11,519 nt of DNA from Bacteroidales bacterium (GCA_031287245.1 JAITTD010000284.1:1-11519), one strand, 5' to 3'. Positions 1-7,088 are shown, counted from the stretch's first letter. Numbers and translations are program-made. Notes: a model not told the origin generated them from the sequence alone.

Positions 1-84
1 GGCTTTTCCACCACCATTGGCTGGCTTATCTGTTTTTTCTTTTTTACTGCTGTTGGCATTGTGTTTTGATTTAAATTTGTTCAC
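1..84 (-). CDS. 5' end of a leftward gene running off the window (start uncertain)
   Basis: The left edge contains what looks like the beginning of a gene on the minus strand, downstream of a promoter-like element at 139-110. Two frames are open to the edge. One starts with ATG at 59 behind an A-rich leader and reads MPTAVKKKKQISQPMVVEK. The other could start with GTG at 84 and gives a Lys/Ser/Gly-rich polar stretch beginning VNKFKSKHNANSSKKEK. I cannot choose between them from so few residues. The ATG start fits the usual Bacteroidota pattern of an A-rich leader. Either way the N-terminus is basic and low in complexity. No function can be assigned. Confidence 0.35.
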   Translation of the reverse strand, partial: MNKFKSKHNANSSKKEKTDKPANGGGKA

Positions 85-109
85 TAACTGCACTGCAAAT
101 ATAGCGCCA

Positions 110-139
110 CAAAAGTAGCAAAAATCATACAAAAACAAA
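110..139 (-). promoter_or_regulatory. Probable promoter of the leftward gene at the left edge
   Basis: Read on the minus strand, TTTG at 139-136 is followed after 18 bases by TACTTTTG at 117-110, matching the Bacteroidota pattern of TTTG, about 19 bases, then TAnnTTTG. A second match, TATATTTG at 103-96, follows closely and could be an alternative -7 element. Both would place a transcription start a few tens of bases before the candidate starts at 84 and 59. Confidence 0.5.
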
Positions 140-453
140 AAAAGTAATCAAAAAAAAGTAAAAAAATGAAAGCAGATTTTAAAAAAGGTTATTATTATTA
201 CATTGACAATTATGAAAACCGCAAGTTTGAGCATTATCGAAAGCAAAAACTGAATTTCTTGTATAACAGGATATAAATCTCATTAAAACCGCTCTATAAA
301 CCGATCATCGAGATCCACCGGCGTCATCCACCAATCGGTATAATTTACTCCAATCAACAAGTAAAATCCGTACTAACATCGGGATAGCGGATGCGAAAAA
401 TGGAACTATATTAGCAATGTGTGGCGTTATATTAATAATATTGTTTAATCTCC
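140..453. other. AT-rich intergenic region with no convincing gene
   Basis: This stretch separates the leftward gene at the edge from the AraC regulator. It contains a 36-codon, Tyr/Lys-rich open frame at 166-276 that may be chance in such AT-rich DNA. It also contains a short minus-strand stretch at about 296-390 whose translation looks protein-like but is split between two frames, possibly a decayed gene end. No RNA gene, terminator or repeat is evident. Confidence 0.5.
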
Positions 454-484
454 TTTGTTTTTTCGAATCTGCTTTGTACTTTTG
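454..484 (+). promoter_or_regulatory. Promoter of the AraC-family regulator gene
   Basis: TTTG at 454-457 is followed by exactly 19 bases and then TACTTTTG at 477-484, a full match to the Bacteroidota housekeeping promoter. The expected transcription start is near 491, about a dozen bases before the ATG at 503. This rules out the in-frame ATG at 455, which lies inside the promoter. Confidence 0.75.
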
Positions 485-502
485 TGGGCAAATTGCATTA
501 CA

Positions 503-1366
503 ATGAAAATAATACCATCCATCAGAATCAAGTATTCGCTGGCAACCATTGATATAGCCAACGAAGAAGTACCATTTTTCTATAACCCGCTGCATTATCA
601 TCCCGAACTTGAACTGAAATATGTAGAGCAAAGTTCGGGCACACGATTTGTCGGGGACAGCATTGAACCCTTTGGTCCCGGCGACCTTTGTCTGATAGGC
701 GCCAGAACGCCGCATCTCTGGAAAAACGAAATGGTCAAAGATGTTCTTGCCAAAGCGGTGGTGATCAAATTTCTGCCTGATTTTGTGGGAAACCACTTCT
801 ACAACATACCGGAAATGAGCAAACTGCGCCATCTGATATTCGATCTGGCTCCTTATGGCTTAAGGGTAGAAGGGAAGTTGCGTGACAGCATTGCGCCCAA
901 AATGAAGCAAATGATGGAGATGTCCCCCGCATTACAAATCACCCGCCTGCTGGAAATATTGTGCACGGTTGCCGAGTCGACAGACTGGCGGATACTGTCG
1001 AAACTCCAGATGTCATCCAACGGAATGGCTGATAATAAGACCAATTTCGTACTTTCGTATCTGCAAAAAAATTTCAATCAGGAGATATCTCTCAAAAAAA
1101 TTGCCGAAAAAGCATATATGCATCCCAATTCGTTGTGTACGCATTTTAAAAGAGAAACAGGGAAAACCATTTTTAACAGTCTGAATGAAATTCGACTGAA
1201 ACAAGCCTGCAACCTGCTGATAAGCACAAACGATTCCATAGCCGTCATCAGCGGGCAAGTAGGATATGTCAGCCAGCGACTGTTCAATAAAAAATTTATG
1301 GAGATCATCGGAATGACGCCCCTGCGTTACAGAAAAAAGATGATGGTCAATAACATAGATGAATAG
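503..1366 (+). CDS. AraC-family transcriptional regulator with N-terminal cupin domain
   Basis: This is a 287-residue one-component regulator. Residues about 15-90 form a cupin-like ligand-binding half, with the histidine-containing strand FYNPLHYHPELELKYV (26-41) and the turn EPFGPGDLCLIG (55-66). Residues 178-280 form the AraC DNA-binding domain: a first helix-turn-helix around ISLKKIAEKAYMHPNSL (195-211) and a second ending in the signature-like IIGMTPLRYRKK. The start at 503 is chosen over 455 because a full promoter lies between them. Such regulators usually bind a sugar or sugar acid and switch nearby catabolic genes, so control of the uronate genes starting at 2238 is plausible. The HEPN/nucleotidyltransferase pair separates them, and no binding site could be identified. 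The gene ends 3 bases before the opposing stop codon. Confidence 0.92.
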   Translation: MKIIPSIRIKYSLATIDIANEEVPFFYNPLHYHPELELKYVEQSSGTRFVGDSIEPFGPGDLCLIGARTPHLWKNEMVKDVLAKAVVIKFLPDFVGNHFYNIPEMSKLRHLIFDLAPYGLRVEGKLRDSIAPKMKQMMEMSPALQITRLLEILCTVAESTDWRILSKLQMSSNGMADNKTNFVLSYLQKNFNQEISLKKIAEKAYMHPNSLCTHFKRETGKTIFNSLNEIRLKQACNLLISTNDSIAVISGQVGYVSQRLFNKKFMEIIGMTPLRYRKKMMVNNIDE

Positions 1367-1369
1367 ATG

Positions 1370-1681
1370 TTATACTTCTATGCCTGTACGTTGTATCTCA
1401 TCAAGAAATCCTGCGTAATCGGTGTCGCGGGCAATTACATGAGGCTCAATGCGGTCGTCAATGTGGTTGCTTAACCGCCAAAGTAACGTGGTTCCTTTCC
1501 AATAGTCGTCATCGTCTATGTGGCTCACCACCAATGCGATGTCTATGTCGCTGTATTTGCGTGGTGTACCTTTGGCATACGAACCGAAAAGCCAGCATTG
1601 ATCGATTTTTACAGGAAAATAATTGATAACCAACTCTTTATATGCTTTTACTTTGTTTATGATATCCGTTCTTTCGTCCAT
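1370..1681 (-). CDS. Minimal nucleotidyltransferase (MNT) domain protein
   Basis: This 103-residue protein is a stand-alone polymerase-beta-fold nucleotidyltransferase. The motif GSYAKG (33-38) followed by SDIDIAL supplies the two metal-binding aspartates D45 and D47 (the GSx10DxD pattern). E79 in RIEPHVI is a reasonable third acidic residue. Its start lies inside the end of the HEPN gene (25 shared bases, different frame), so the two are translated from one message. Known MNT/HEPN pairs act as toxin-antitoxin systems in which the MNT protein adds AMP to the HEPN partner; that role is inferred here from the family and gene order. The key residues are intact, so it should be active. The stop is 3 bases from the end of the AraC gene on the other strand. 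Confidence 0.9.
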   Translation of the reverse strand: MDERTDIINKVKAYKELVINYFPVKIDQCWLFGSYAKGTPRKYSDIDIALVVSHIDDDDYWKGTTLLWRLSNHIDDRIEPHVIARDTDYAGFLDEIQRTGIEV

Positions 1682-2052
1682 TGAAGTAATGCTTTTGTAT
1701 TGATAATTAATTCTGTACAGTACGAAGGAGTGAGTCTTCTCAGTAATCGTTCTTTGTATTCAGGATAGCGAGCTTCTATATTCAAAGGCTCCAATTCTTC
1801 AATCAATTGCCGCTGTTGTGCAGTAAGTAAACTGTAAAAATCACCGCGTTTAGCCAAAAAACTCAATTTATGAACGTATGGCGGCGTGTCCTCAGTCAAT
1901 TTCATGTAATAAGCCTTGAAAATCTTTTCCACTACTTGATGGCACATAAAACCAACATACAAATACCGTTTTTCGCGAAACATGGAGTTCGCAGTTTCGA
2001 TATCGTAATTGGCTAAATCAACCCAATACTGCACTTTTTCCTCGTTTGTCAC
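1657..2052 (-). CDS. HEPN domain protein paired with the MNT nucleotidyltransferase
   Basis: This 131-residue helical protein has features of the HEPN (pfam05168-like) family: WVDLANYDIETA near the N-terminus, the CHQVVEKIFKAYYMK helix (37-51), a HKLSFLA segment (61-67) and NIEARYPEYKERL (91-103). The start is a GTG at 2052-2050, since an in-frame TAG lies four codons upstream and no ATG is suitable. The catalytic Rx4-6H motif of the RNase-type HEPN toxins is not visible: the only R before the CHQVVEK histidine is eight residues away from it. The protein may therefore be a nucleotide- or substrate-binding partner rather than an RNase. It is first in the two-gene unit and overlaps the MNT gene by 25 bases. 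Confidence 0.85.
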   Translation of the reverse strand: MTNEEKVQYWVDLANYDIETANSMFREKRYLYVGFMCHQVVEKIFKAYYMKLTEDTPPYVHKLSFLAKRGDFYSLLTAQQRQLIEELEPLNIEARYPEYKERLLRRLTPSYCTELIINTKALLQWTKERIS

Positions 2053-2077
2053 AGGGCAACGCTATTTTATATACCCA

Positions 2078-2085
2078 CAAAGATA
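2078..2085 (-). promoter_or_regulatory. -7 element of the HEPN/MNT promoter
   Basis: TATCTTTG on the minus strand matches TAnnTTTG and lies 25 bases upstream of the GTG start. I could not find a good TTG element at the right distance upstream, so only the -7 box is called. Confidence 0.5.
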
Positions 2086-2179
2086 CAAATCTTTTTGATT
2101 CGTTGTACTTTATTTCAATAAAAAAAATGGTGTATCAATGATGTTATACTGCCCGCCCTTGATTTTTAATTTCGCACAC

Positions 2180-2210
2180 TTGGAAAACTGAAATTTTTCA
2201 TCTACTTTTG
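2180..2210 (+). promoter_or_regulatory. Promoter of the kduI-led uronate operon
   Basis: TTG at 2180-2182 is followed after 20 bases by TACTTTTG at 2203-2210, giving a Bacteroidota-type promoter with a leader of about 20 bases before the kduI ATG. Between the two elements, GAAAA at 2183-2187 faces TTTTC at 2195-2199, a short dyad that could be a regulator site. That second point is weak. Confidence 0.65.
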
Positions 2211-2237
2211 CGCGATTTATACTTGTAATTTTTTTGA

Positions 2238-3080
2238 ATGAAAACAAGCATTGAAGAGAGATGGGGCACTCACCCCAATGATGTAAAGCGTTACGATACC
2301 ACTCAATTGAGGAAAGAGTTTCTGGTAGAACAACTCTTTGTGCCGGACGAGGTACGGATGGTTTATACACACAACGACCGCCTGATTATTGGCGGAGCGC
2401 TGCCGGTGAACGAAGCGTTGAATCTGGAAACGGTTGATTTAATCCGTTCGGAATATTTTTGCGAAAGACGCGAATCAGGCATTGTCTGTATCGACGGCAA
2501 TGGTGTCGTTTCGGTGGACGGGATCGATTATTGTATGACCAGTAAAGACGCTCTGTATGTCGGTCGAGGTTCCAAAGAGGTGATATTCAAAAGCACTGAC
2601 AAGGCGCATCCTGCCAAGTATTATTTTGCATCTTCACCAGCCCACACTGCTTATCCGACAACCCTGATTACCTCTGAAATGCGGCGAGTCAGAAATTTAG
2701 GCGCAGAAGAAACCAGCAACAAACGCATCCTGAATCAATTGATTTTGCACGAGATACTTCCCTGTTGCCAATTGCAAATCGGATTAACAGAAATTCAGAC
2801 GGGGAGCGTTTGGAACACCATGCCTCCACACACCCATTCCCGCAGGATGGAAGCCTACTTTTATTTTAACGTGCCCGAAAAACAAGCTGTCTGCCATTTT
2901 ATGGGCGAGCCACAGGAAACTCGCCACATCTTTGTGCACAACGAGCAGGCGGTCATTTCGCCGTCATGGTCCATTCACAGCGCAGCCGGAACGAGCAACT
3001 ACACGTTTATCTGGGCTATGTGCGGAGAAAATCTGGACTACGATGACATGGATACATTCACCGCCGATCAGTTAAAATAA
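2238..3080 (+). CDS. kduI: 5-dehydro-4-deoxy-D-glucuronate isomerase
   Basis: KduI isomerises 4-deoxy-5-keto-hexuronate, the rearranged form of a 4,5-unsaturated uronate, to 3-deoxy-D-glycero-2,5-hexodiulosonate in the cytoplasm. The 280-residue length matches the family (E. coli KduI is 278). The cupin zinc site is complete: H198 and H200 in PPHTHSRRMEAY, E205 in the same strand, and H247 in SPSWSIHS, all shifted by +2 from the E. coli ligands. The N-terminal RWGTHPNDVKRYDTTQLR and the C-terminal WAMCGENLDYDDMD are also hallmarks of the family. It is the first gene of the operon, about 28 bases after its own -7 element. The kinase gene begins after a 3-base gap. Confidence 0.97.
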   Translation: MKTSIEERWGTHPNDVKRYDTTQLRKEFLVEQLFVPDEVRMVYTHNDRLIIGGALPVNEALNLETVDLIRSEYFCERRESGIVCIDGNGVVSVDGIDYCMTSKDALYVGRGSKEVIFKSTDKAHPAKYYFASSPAHTAYPTTLITSEMRRVRNLGAEETSNKRILNQLILHEILPCCQLQIGLTEIQTGSVWNTMPPHTHSRRMEAYFYFNVPEKQAVCHFMGEPQETRHIFVHNEQAVISPSWSIHSAAGTSNYTFIWAMCGENLDYDDMDTFTADQLK

Positions 3081-3083
3081 AAC

Positions 3084-4124
3084 ATGAAAAAAGCAGTTAC
3101 TTTTGGGGAAATGATGCTTCGGCTGGCAACTCCCGATTTCCAACGGTTTGTACAATCCAATTCTTTTAATACCTCCTTTGGCGGAGGAGAGGTCAATGTA
3201 TCCGTTTCTTTGGCTAATTATGGCATTCCCACCGATTTTATCACCCGCCTGCCACAAAACGACATTGCAGAATGGTGCATATCCGAATTGAGAAAGTACA
3301 ATGTGGGCACCAGCCATATTGTTCGCGGAGGCGACCGTGTAGGCATCTATTACATTGAAACAGGAACCGTGGCTCGCGCTTCCAAAGTCATTTACGACCG
3401 CGCCGGTTCGGCAATTGCCCAAATTCAACAGGGAGCCATCAACTGGCGGGAAATTTTCAAAGATGCCGGATGGTTTCACTGGACAGGAATCACCCCTGCG
3501 CTCTCTCAGGGCGCTGCCGACGTATGCCTCGAAGCCGTCAGGATTGCCGGCGAAATGGGAGTAACCGTTTCCTGCGACTTGAATTATCGCAAAAATTTAT
3601 GGAAATACGGAAAGACCGCTGCCGAAATCATGCCAAAACTGGTAGAAGGTTGCGACCTGATTTTGGGCAATGAAGAAGATGCCGAAAAAATATTCGGAAT
3701 CAAACCGGAAGGCTTCGATGTTTCGCATACGGGAGGCGATGTGAATGCCGCCGAATTTGAACCGGTTTGCCGACAGTTGCAGGCAAAATTCCCAAAAGCA
3801 AAAAAAATCATCATCACCCTTCGCGGGTCTATCAACGCCAGCCACAATACATGGGGTGGCTGCCTGTTCTCGGGCAACACCCTCTACCAGTCAAAACGCT
3901 ACGACATTACGCACATCGTTGACCGTGTAGGCGTAGGCGATTCATTCATGGGCGGACTGATTTACGGACTCCTCTCGTATCCCGCCGATGACCAACGGGC
4001 GTTGGATTTTGCAGTGGCTGCCTCCGCATTGAAACATACAGTGTACGGCGACTTCAATTTAGTCACCATTGCAGAAGTAGAACAATTAATGAAAGGCGAC
4101 TGTTCAGGTCGTGTTTTGAGATAA
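3084..4124 (+). CDS. kdgK: PfkB-family sugar kinase, probable 2-keto-3-deoxygluconate kinase
   Basis: This 346-residue ribokinase-fold enzyme probably phosphorylates KDG to 2-keto-3-deoxy-6-phosphogluconate with ATP. It has the N-terminal glycine-rich substrate motif FGGGEVNVSVSLANYG (32-47), CDLNYR (164-169) in the core, and the PfkB signature DRVGVGDSFMGG (280-291) with catalytic base D286. It is longer than E. coli KdgK (about 309). A His/Gly-rich insertion after EKIFGIKPEGFD, around 211-226, accounts for some of this. The KDG assignment rests on the position between kduI and kduD, because PfkB kinases are hard to distinguish by sequence alone. The start lies 3 bases after the kduI stop, implying co-translation. 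KduD follows after 13 bases. Confidence 0.9.
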   Translation: MKKAVTFGEMMLRLATPDFQRFVQSNSFNTSFGGGEVNVSVSLANYGIPTDFITRLPQNDIAEWCISELRKYNVGTSHIVRGGDRVGIYYIETGTVARASKVIYDRAGSAIAQIQQGAINWREIFKDAGWFHWTGITPALSQGAADVCLEAVRIAGEMGVTVSCDLNYRKNLWKYGKTAAEIMPKLVEGCDLILGNEEDAEKIFGIKPEGFDVSHTGGDVNAAEFEPVCRQLQAKFPKAKKIIITLRGSINASHNTWGGCLFSGNTLYQSKRYDITHIVDRVGVGDSFMGGLIYGLLSYPADDQRALDFAVAASALKHTVYGDFNLVTIAEVEQLMKGDCSGRVLR

Positions 4125-4137
4125 TAACATCAATAAT

Positions 4138-4932
4138 ATGAATCATCCATTTTCATTAGAAGGTAAAACAGCCCTGATAACAGGCGCTTCTTACGGCATT
4201 GGATTTGCCATTGCTGCCGGATTTGCAAAAGCCGGTGCAACCATCGTGTTCAACGACATCCAACCGGAATTAGTCAATCAGGGCATCGCCGCCTACAAAG
4301 AACTCGGCATCCACGCTGCCGGATATGTATGCGATGTCACCCATGAAGAGCAGGTCAATGAATTAGTGGCAAAAATAGAAAAAGAAATCGGCACCATCGA
4401 TATTCTGGTCAACAATGCCGGCATCATCAAGCGTATTCCGATGGTGGAAATGTCGGCTGCAGAATTCAGGCAAGTCATCGATGTTGATTTGAATGCGCCG
4501 TTTATCGTGTCAAAAGCCGTTATTCCGGGCATGATTAAAAAGGGGCATGGAAAAATCATCAATATCTGCTCCATGATGAGCGAACTGGGGCGCGAAACGG
4601 TTTCTGCATACGCGGCGGCAAAAGGCGGTTTGAAAATGTTAACCCGCAACATCGCCTCCGAATACGGCGAGTACAATATACAGTGCAACGGGCTGGGACC
4701 CGGCTATATCGCCACGCCCCAAACGGCGCCTCTGCGCGAAAAACAAGCCGACGGTTCCCGTCATCCTTTCGACTCGTTCATTATCGCCAAAACGCCGGCA
4801 GCCCGCTGGGGAACAGCCGAAGATTTAACAGGACCCGCAATCTTCTTAGCATCCGAAGCCTCAAACTTCGTGAATGGACACATACTTTACGTGGACGGCG
4901 GGATTTTGGCTTACATCGGCAAACAACCCTGA
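4138..4932 (+). CDS. kduD: 2-dehydro-3-deoxy-D-gluconate 5-dehydrogenase (short-chain dehydrogenase)
   Basis: KduD reduces the KduI product, 2,5-diketo-3-deoxygluconate, to KDG with NAD(P)H. The 264-residue protein shows the classical short-chain dehydrogenase layout: the cofactor motif TGASYGIG (15-22), NNAG (92-95), the catalytic triad S145, Y158 and K162 in SMMSELGRETVSAYAAAKGG, and the C-terminal VNGHILYVDGG. The N-terminal PFSLEGKTALITGAS and the NNAGIIKR segment are typical of the KduD/gluconate-5-dehydrogenase subgroup. Location in an operon with kduI decides the substrate. Gluconate 5-dehydrogenase is the alternative name this family often receives. The stop codon overlaps the first of a set of 8-base direct repeats. 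Confidence 0.93.
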   Translation: MNHPFSLEGKTALITGASYGIGFAIAAGFAKAGATIVFNDIQPELVNQGIAAYKELGIHAAGYVCDVTHEEQVNELVAKIEKEIGTIDILVNNAGIIKRIPMVEMSAAEFRQVIDVDLNAPFIVSKAVIPGMIKKGHGKIINICSMMSELGRETVSAYAAAKGGLKMLTRNIASEYGEYNIQCNGLGPGYIATPQTAPLREKQADGSRHPFDSFIIAKTPAARWGTAEDLTGPAIFLASEASNFVNGHILYVDGGILAYIGKQP

Positions 4933-4954
4933 GGAATTGAGGAATTGAGGAATG
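4931..4954 (+). repeat. Three tandem 8-base units (GAGGAATT)
   Basis: GAGGAATT, GAGGAATT and GAGGAATG follow one another directly, starting within the kduD stop codon. They are the first part of the repeat block that fills the gap between kduD and the aldolase gene. A C5/G5 inverted repeat (4967-4971 with 4983-4987) follows. It lacks a U tract, so I do not call it a terminator. Confidence 0.8.
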
Positions 4955-4987
4955 GGAAGCAAAAGTCCCCCTTCAAGATTTAGGGGG

Positions 4988-5239
4988 CTAAAAGGGAGGA
5001 CGTTGTCACTAAAAGAGAGGAATTTCTCACTAAAAGGGAGGACGTTGTCACTAAAAGGGAGGAATTTCTCACTAAAAGGGAGGAATTTCTCACTAAAAGG
5101 GAGGACGTTGTCAGTAAAAGGGAGAATGTTGTCACTAAAAGGGAGGACGTTGTCACTAAAAGGGAGGAATTTGTCACTAAAAGGGAGAATGTTGTCAGTA
5201 AAAGGGAGGAATTTGTCACTAAAAGAGACAAAATGGCAG
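4988..5239 (+). repeat. Tandem array of 21-base repeats, eleven full units plus a degenerate twelfth
   Basis: The units start at 4988 and recur every 21 bases without interruption to 5218; a twelfth, partly degenerate unit occupies 5219-5239. Each starts CTAAAAGGGAGG or a close variant. The second half comes in four versions: ACGTTGTCA (units 1, 3, 6, 8), AATTTCTCA (2, 4, 5), AATTTGTCA (9, 11), and a version with GAGAATGTTG (7, 10). Two junctions carry G instead of C as the first base (units 7 and 11). The array lies inside the uronate operon between kduD and the aldolase gene. Because 21 is a multiple of three, it is open in a forward frame (4952-5260, a repeating SLKGRTL-type heptapeptide) and on the opposite strand. 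I regard it as non-coding. Every unit carries a GGGAGG-type Shine-Dalgarno-like core. Confidence 0.93.
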
Positions 5240-5242
5240 ACT

Positions 5243-5298
5243 TTAATAATTAATAATTAATAATTAATAATTAATAATTAATAATTCATAATTCATAA
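5243..5298 (+). repeat. Tandem heptamer repeat (6 x TTAATAA, 2 x TTCATAA)
   Basis: Eight perfectly phased 7-base units run up to 6 bases before the aldolase ATG at 5305. The first six are TTAATAA and the last two TTCATAA. The run forms the entire immediate leader of the aldolase gene, so it would be present in any transcript reading from kduD. I see no TAnnTTTG promoter element in or near it. A change in copy number would move upstream elements by 7 bases relative to the start codon. Confidence 0.92.
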
Positions 5299-5304
5299 TT
5301 ATAT

Positions 5305-5967
5305 ATGCGGTTTAATAAAATACAAGTTTTGAGCGCTATATCGGCAACCGGCATGGTACCGGTTTTTTACCACAAAGATGTGGATGTGGCAAAAAATCTG
5401 GTAAAAGCCTGCTATAAAGGCGGAGTGAAGGTTTTTGAATTTACCAGCCGAGGGGAATTTGCCCACGAAGTGTTTGGTGAATTAAGCAAGTTCGTTGCCA
5501 CCGAATGTCCCGATTTGATTTTGGGCGCAGGCTCGATTGTGGATGCTCCTGCGGCTTCGCTTTATATTCAATTGGGTGCGAATTTCCTCGTAGGTCCTTT
5601 GTTCAATCCGGAAATAGCCAAAGTTGCCAATCGCAGGTTAGTTCCTTATGCGCCCGGCTGCGGCTCGGTATCGGAAGTGGGGTTTGCGCAGGAAGCGGGT
5701 TGTGATTTGTGCAAAGTTTTTCCGGGCGACGTGTTGGGCGCCAATTTTGTGAAAGGCTTGAAAGCCCCGATGCCTTGGTCGCTTTTGATGGTGACCGGAG
5801 GCGTAAAACCCGAAGAAGCCAACCTGAAATCATGGTTCGATGCCGGCGTGACTTGCGTGGGGATGGGTTCCAACCTCTTTCCCAAAGAAGCGATGGCAGC
5901 CAAAGACTGGGATCAAGTGACGGAATTATGTAAAAATACGTTGGAAATCATTCAAAAAATAAGATGA
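5305..5967 (+). CDS. kdgA: 2-dehydro-3-deoxy-6-phosphogluconate (KDPG) aldolase
   Basis: This enzyme, also known as Eda, cleaves KDPG to pyruvate and glyceraldehyde-3-phosphate, the last step of the pathway encoded here. The 220-residue protein has the class I aldolase residues: E45 and R49 in FEFTSRGE, and the Schiff-base lysine K137 in CDLCKVFPG. ILGAGSI (72-78) and MVTGGVKPEEANLKSWFDAGV near the C-terminus fit the phosphate-binding TIM barrel. The enzyme may also act on 4-hydroxy-2-oxoglutarate, as Eda does. It follows kduD only after 372 bases of repeats, unlike the tight spacing of the preceding genes. Its stop overlaps the next start by 4 bases (ATGA), so it is translationally coupled to the DUF4861 gene. 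Confidence 0.93.
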   Translation: MRFNKIQVLSAISATGMVPVFYHKDVDVAKNLVKACYKGGVKVFEFTSRGEFAHEVFGELSKFVATECPDLILGAGSIVDAPAASLYIQLGANFLVGPLFNPEIAKVANRRLVPYAPGCGSVSEVGFAQEAGCDLCKVFPGDVLGANFVKGLKAPMPWSLLMVTGGVKPEEANLKSWFDAGVTCVGMGSNLFPKEAMAAKDWDQVTELCKNTLEIIQKIR

Positions 5968-7088
5968 AAAGAAAGTTATTTTTGGCTGTCTTTGCAGCGC
6001 TTCTGACTGCCTGCGCTCAAAAGATTCAAATTGAGATGGCGAATACGTCCCATATCGACCGCACGGAAAATATGGTTGAAATAGACTGGCAATTCTTTGC
6101 AGGATTCAACCCTGACAGCATCATCGTGTGCAACGACATGGGAATGGAGATTCCTCATCAGGTTCTTTACAACGGTGGAGACGCCCCTCTGAGCGTACTT
6201 TTTCCGGCAACCGTTCCGGCACATTCCCGAAAAATATACACACTAAAAGCCGGAACTCCAAAAACCTGCGCGGCTAAAACCTTCGGACGACAAGTTCCTG
6301 AACGGAAAGACGATTTTGCATGGGAAAACGACCGCGTGGCCTATCGTGTTTATGGTCCCGCTTTGGCAGACGAATATCCCGGCAACGGCTACGATCTTTG
6401 GTTGAAAAAGACCGAAGCCCTCATTATCGATCAATTCTACAAGGATGATTTGTCAGGCGTTGCCTCCTACCATGTTGACCATGGCGATGGATTGGACTGC
6501 TATAAAGTGGGACATACCTTGGGTGCAGGAGCGATTGCCCCTTTTGCCGACAATCAAATTTGGGTAGAAGGTCATTATACCACCGTCAAAATATTGGATT
6601 CGGGGATATTGCGTACCTCTTTTGAATTGACTTACGATTCGGTGACTGTCGCAGATAAAGTGTGGAGCAAAAAGTTAAAGATATCGTTAGACGCCGGTTC
6701 TCAGTTCAATAAAGCAGAAGTTCAATATTCCGGCAATGGCGAAATATTGAATCTGGCTGCCGGAATTTATCTGCACAAGGAACGGGGAATCATCGTCCAT
6801 GATTTGGAAAAAGGCATGATCAGTTATTCCGAAAATGCCGTTTCGGATACAGGTGTGCCGGCAGGAAGAAATTACGTCGGGATTGTTTTCACCACTGCGG
6901 TGAAAAACATCTTTCAAGATGAAACACATATTGCAGGAGTGGTGGAAGCCGGCGAAAAACCGCTGGTTTATTATTTCGGTGGCGGATGGTCGCAATGGGG
7001 CTTCGCTTCCGATGGCGACTGGCAAAAACACGTCGAAAACTTTTCCGAAAGGCTGCGTTGTCCTTTAGAGGTACGTGTTTTACAATGA
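5964..7088 (+). CDS. DUF4861 family lipoprotein, possible uronate-processing enzyme
   Basis: This is a 374-residue exported lipoprotein. The first 16 residues form a signal peptide ending at the lipobox LTAC (acylated C17). No acidic surface-export signal follows the Cys, so it probably faces the periplasm. The body matches the DUF4861 family as I know it, with ENDRVAYRVYGP (121-132), the His/Asp/Gly-rich SYHVDHGDGLDCYKVG (169-184) and GGGWSQWGFASDGDW near the C-terminus. It is mostly beta-strand. The family recurs in loci for uronic-acid glycans. The 4-base overlap with the KDPG aldolase gene ties it to uronate catabolism. I recall that a dehydratase acting on the non-reducing-end uronate of ulvan oligosaccharides has been described, but cannot confirm that it belongs to this family. 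The catalytic residues are unassigned. The 3' end overlaps the opposing GH88 gene by 9 bases. Confidence 0.86.
   Translation: MKRKLFLAVFAALLTACAQKIQIEMANTSHIDRTENMVEIDWQFFAGFNPDSIIVCNDMGMEIPHQVLYNGGDAPLSVLFPATVPAHSRKIYTLKAGTPKTCAAKTFGRQVPERKDDFAWENDRVAYRVYGPALADEYPGNGYDLWLKKTEALIIDQFYKDDLSGVASYHVDHGDGLDCYKVGHTLGAGAIAPFADNQIWVEGHYTTVKILDSGILRTSFELTYDSVTVADKVWSKKLKISLDAGSQFNKAEVQYSGNGEILNLAAGIYLHKERGIIVHDLEKGMISYSENAVSDTGVPAGRNYVGIVFTTAVKNIFQDETHIAGVVEAGEKPLVYYFGGGWSQWGFASDGDWQKHVENFSERLRCPLEVRVLQ

Noticed and set aside
296..390. Possible decayed 3' end of a minus-strand gene (protein-like ending with DWWMTPVDLDDRF and stop)
   Set aside because: The plausible translation is split between two frames, is under 35 residues, and matches no family I recognise. 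Chance cannot be excluded.
305..832. 175-codon minus-strand frame overlapping the AraC gene
   Set aside because: Most of it is antisense to the clear AraC coding sequence and it runs through that gene's promoter. Only the last 30 or so codons, outside the AraC gene, look at all protein-like.
2238..3080. Upstream alternative start or other cupin assignment for kduI
   Set aside because: The ATG at 2238 fits the promoter spacing and the family N-terminus, and all four zinc ligands match KduI.
4967..4987. C5/G5 inverted repeat after kduD as an intrinsic terminator
   Set aside because: The stem has only five pairs with an 11-base loop and no U tract, and the operon appears to continue through it.
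4988..5239. CRISPR array
   Set aside because: The units are directly contiguous with no unique spacers, and no cas gene is present.
4952..5260. Open frame across the 21-base repeats, and its mirror on the minus strand, as a repeat-protein gene
   Set aside because: The frame stays open only because 21 is a multiple of three and the unit has no stop. Both strands are open for the same reason. The peptide is a monotonous basic heptad with no signal or domain, and its start is within flanking repeat DNA.
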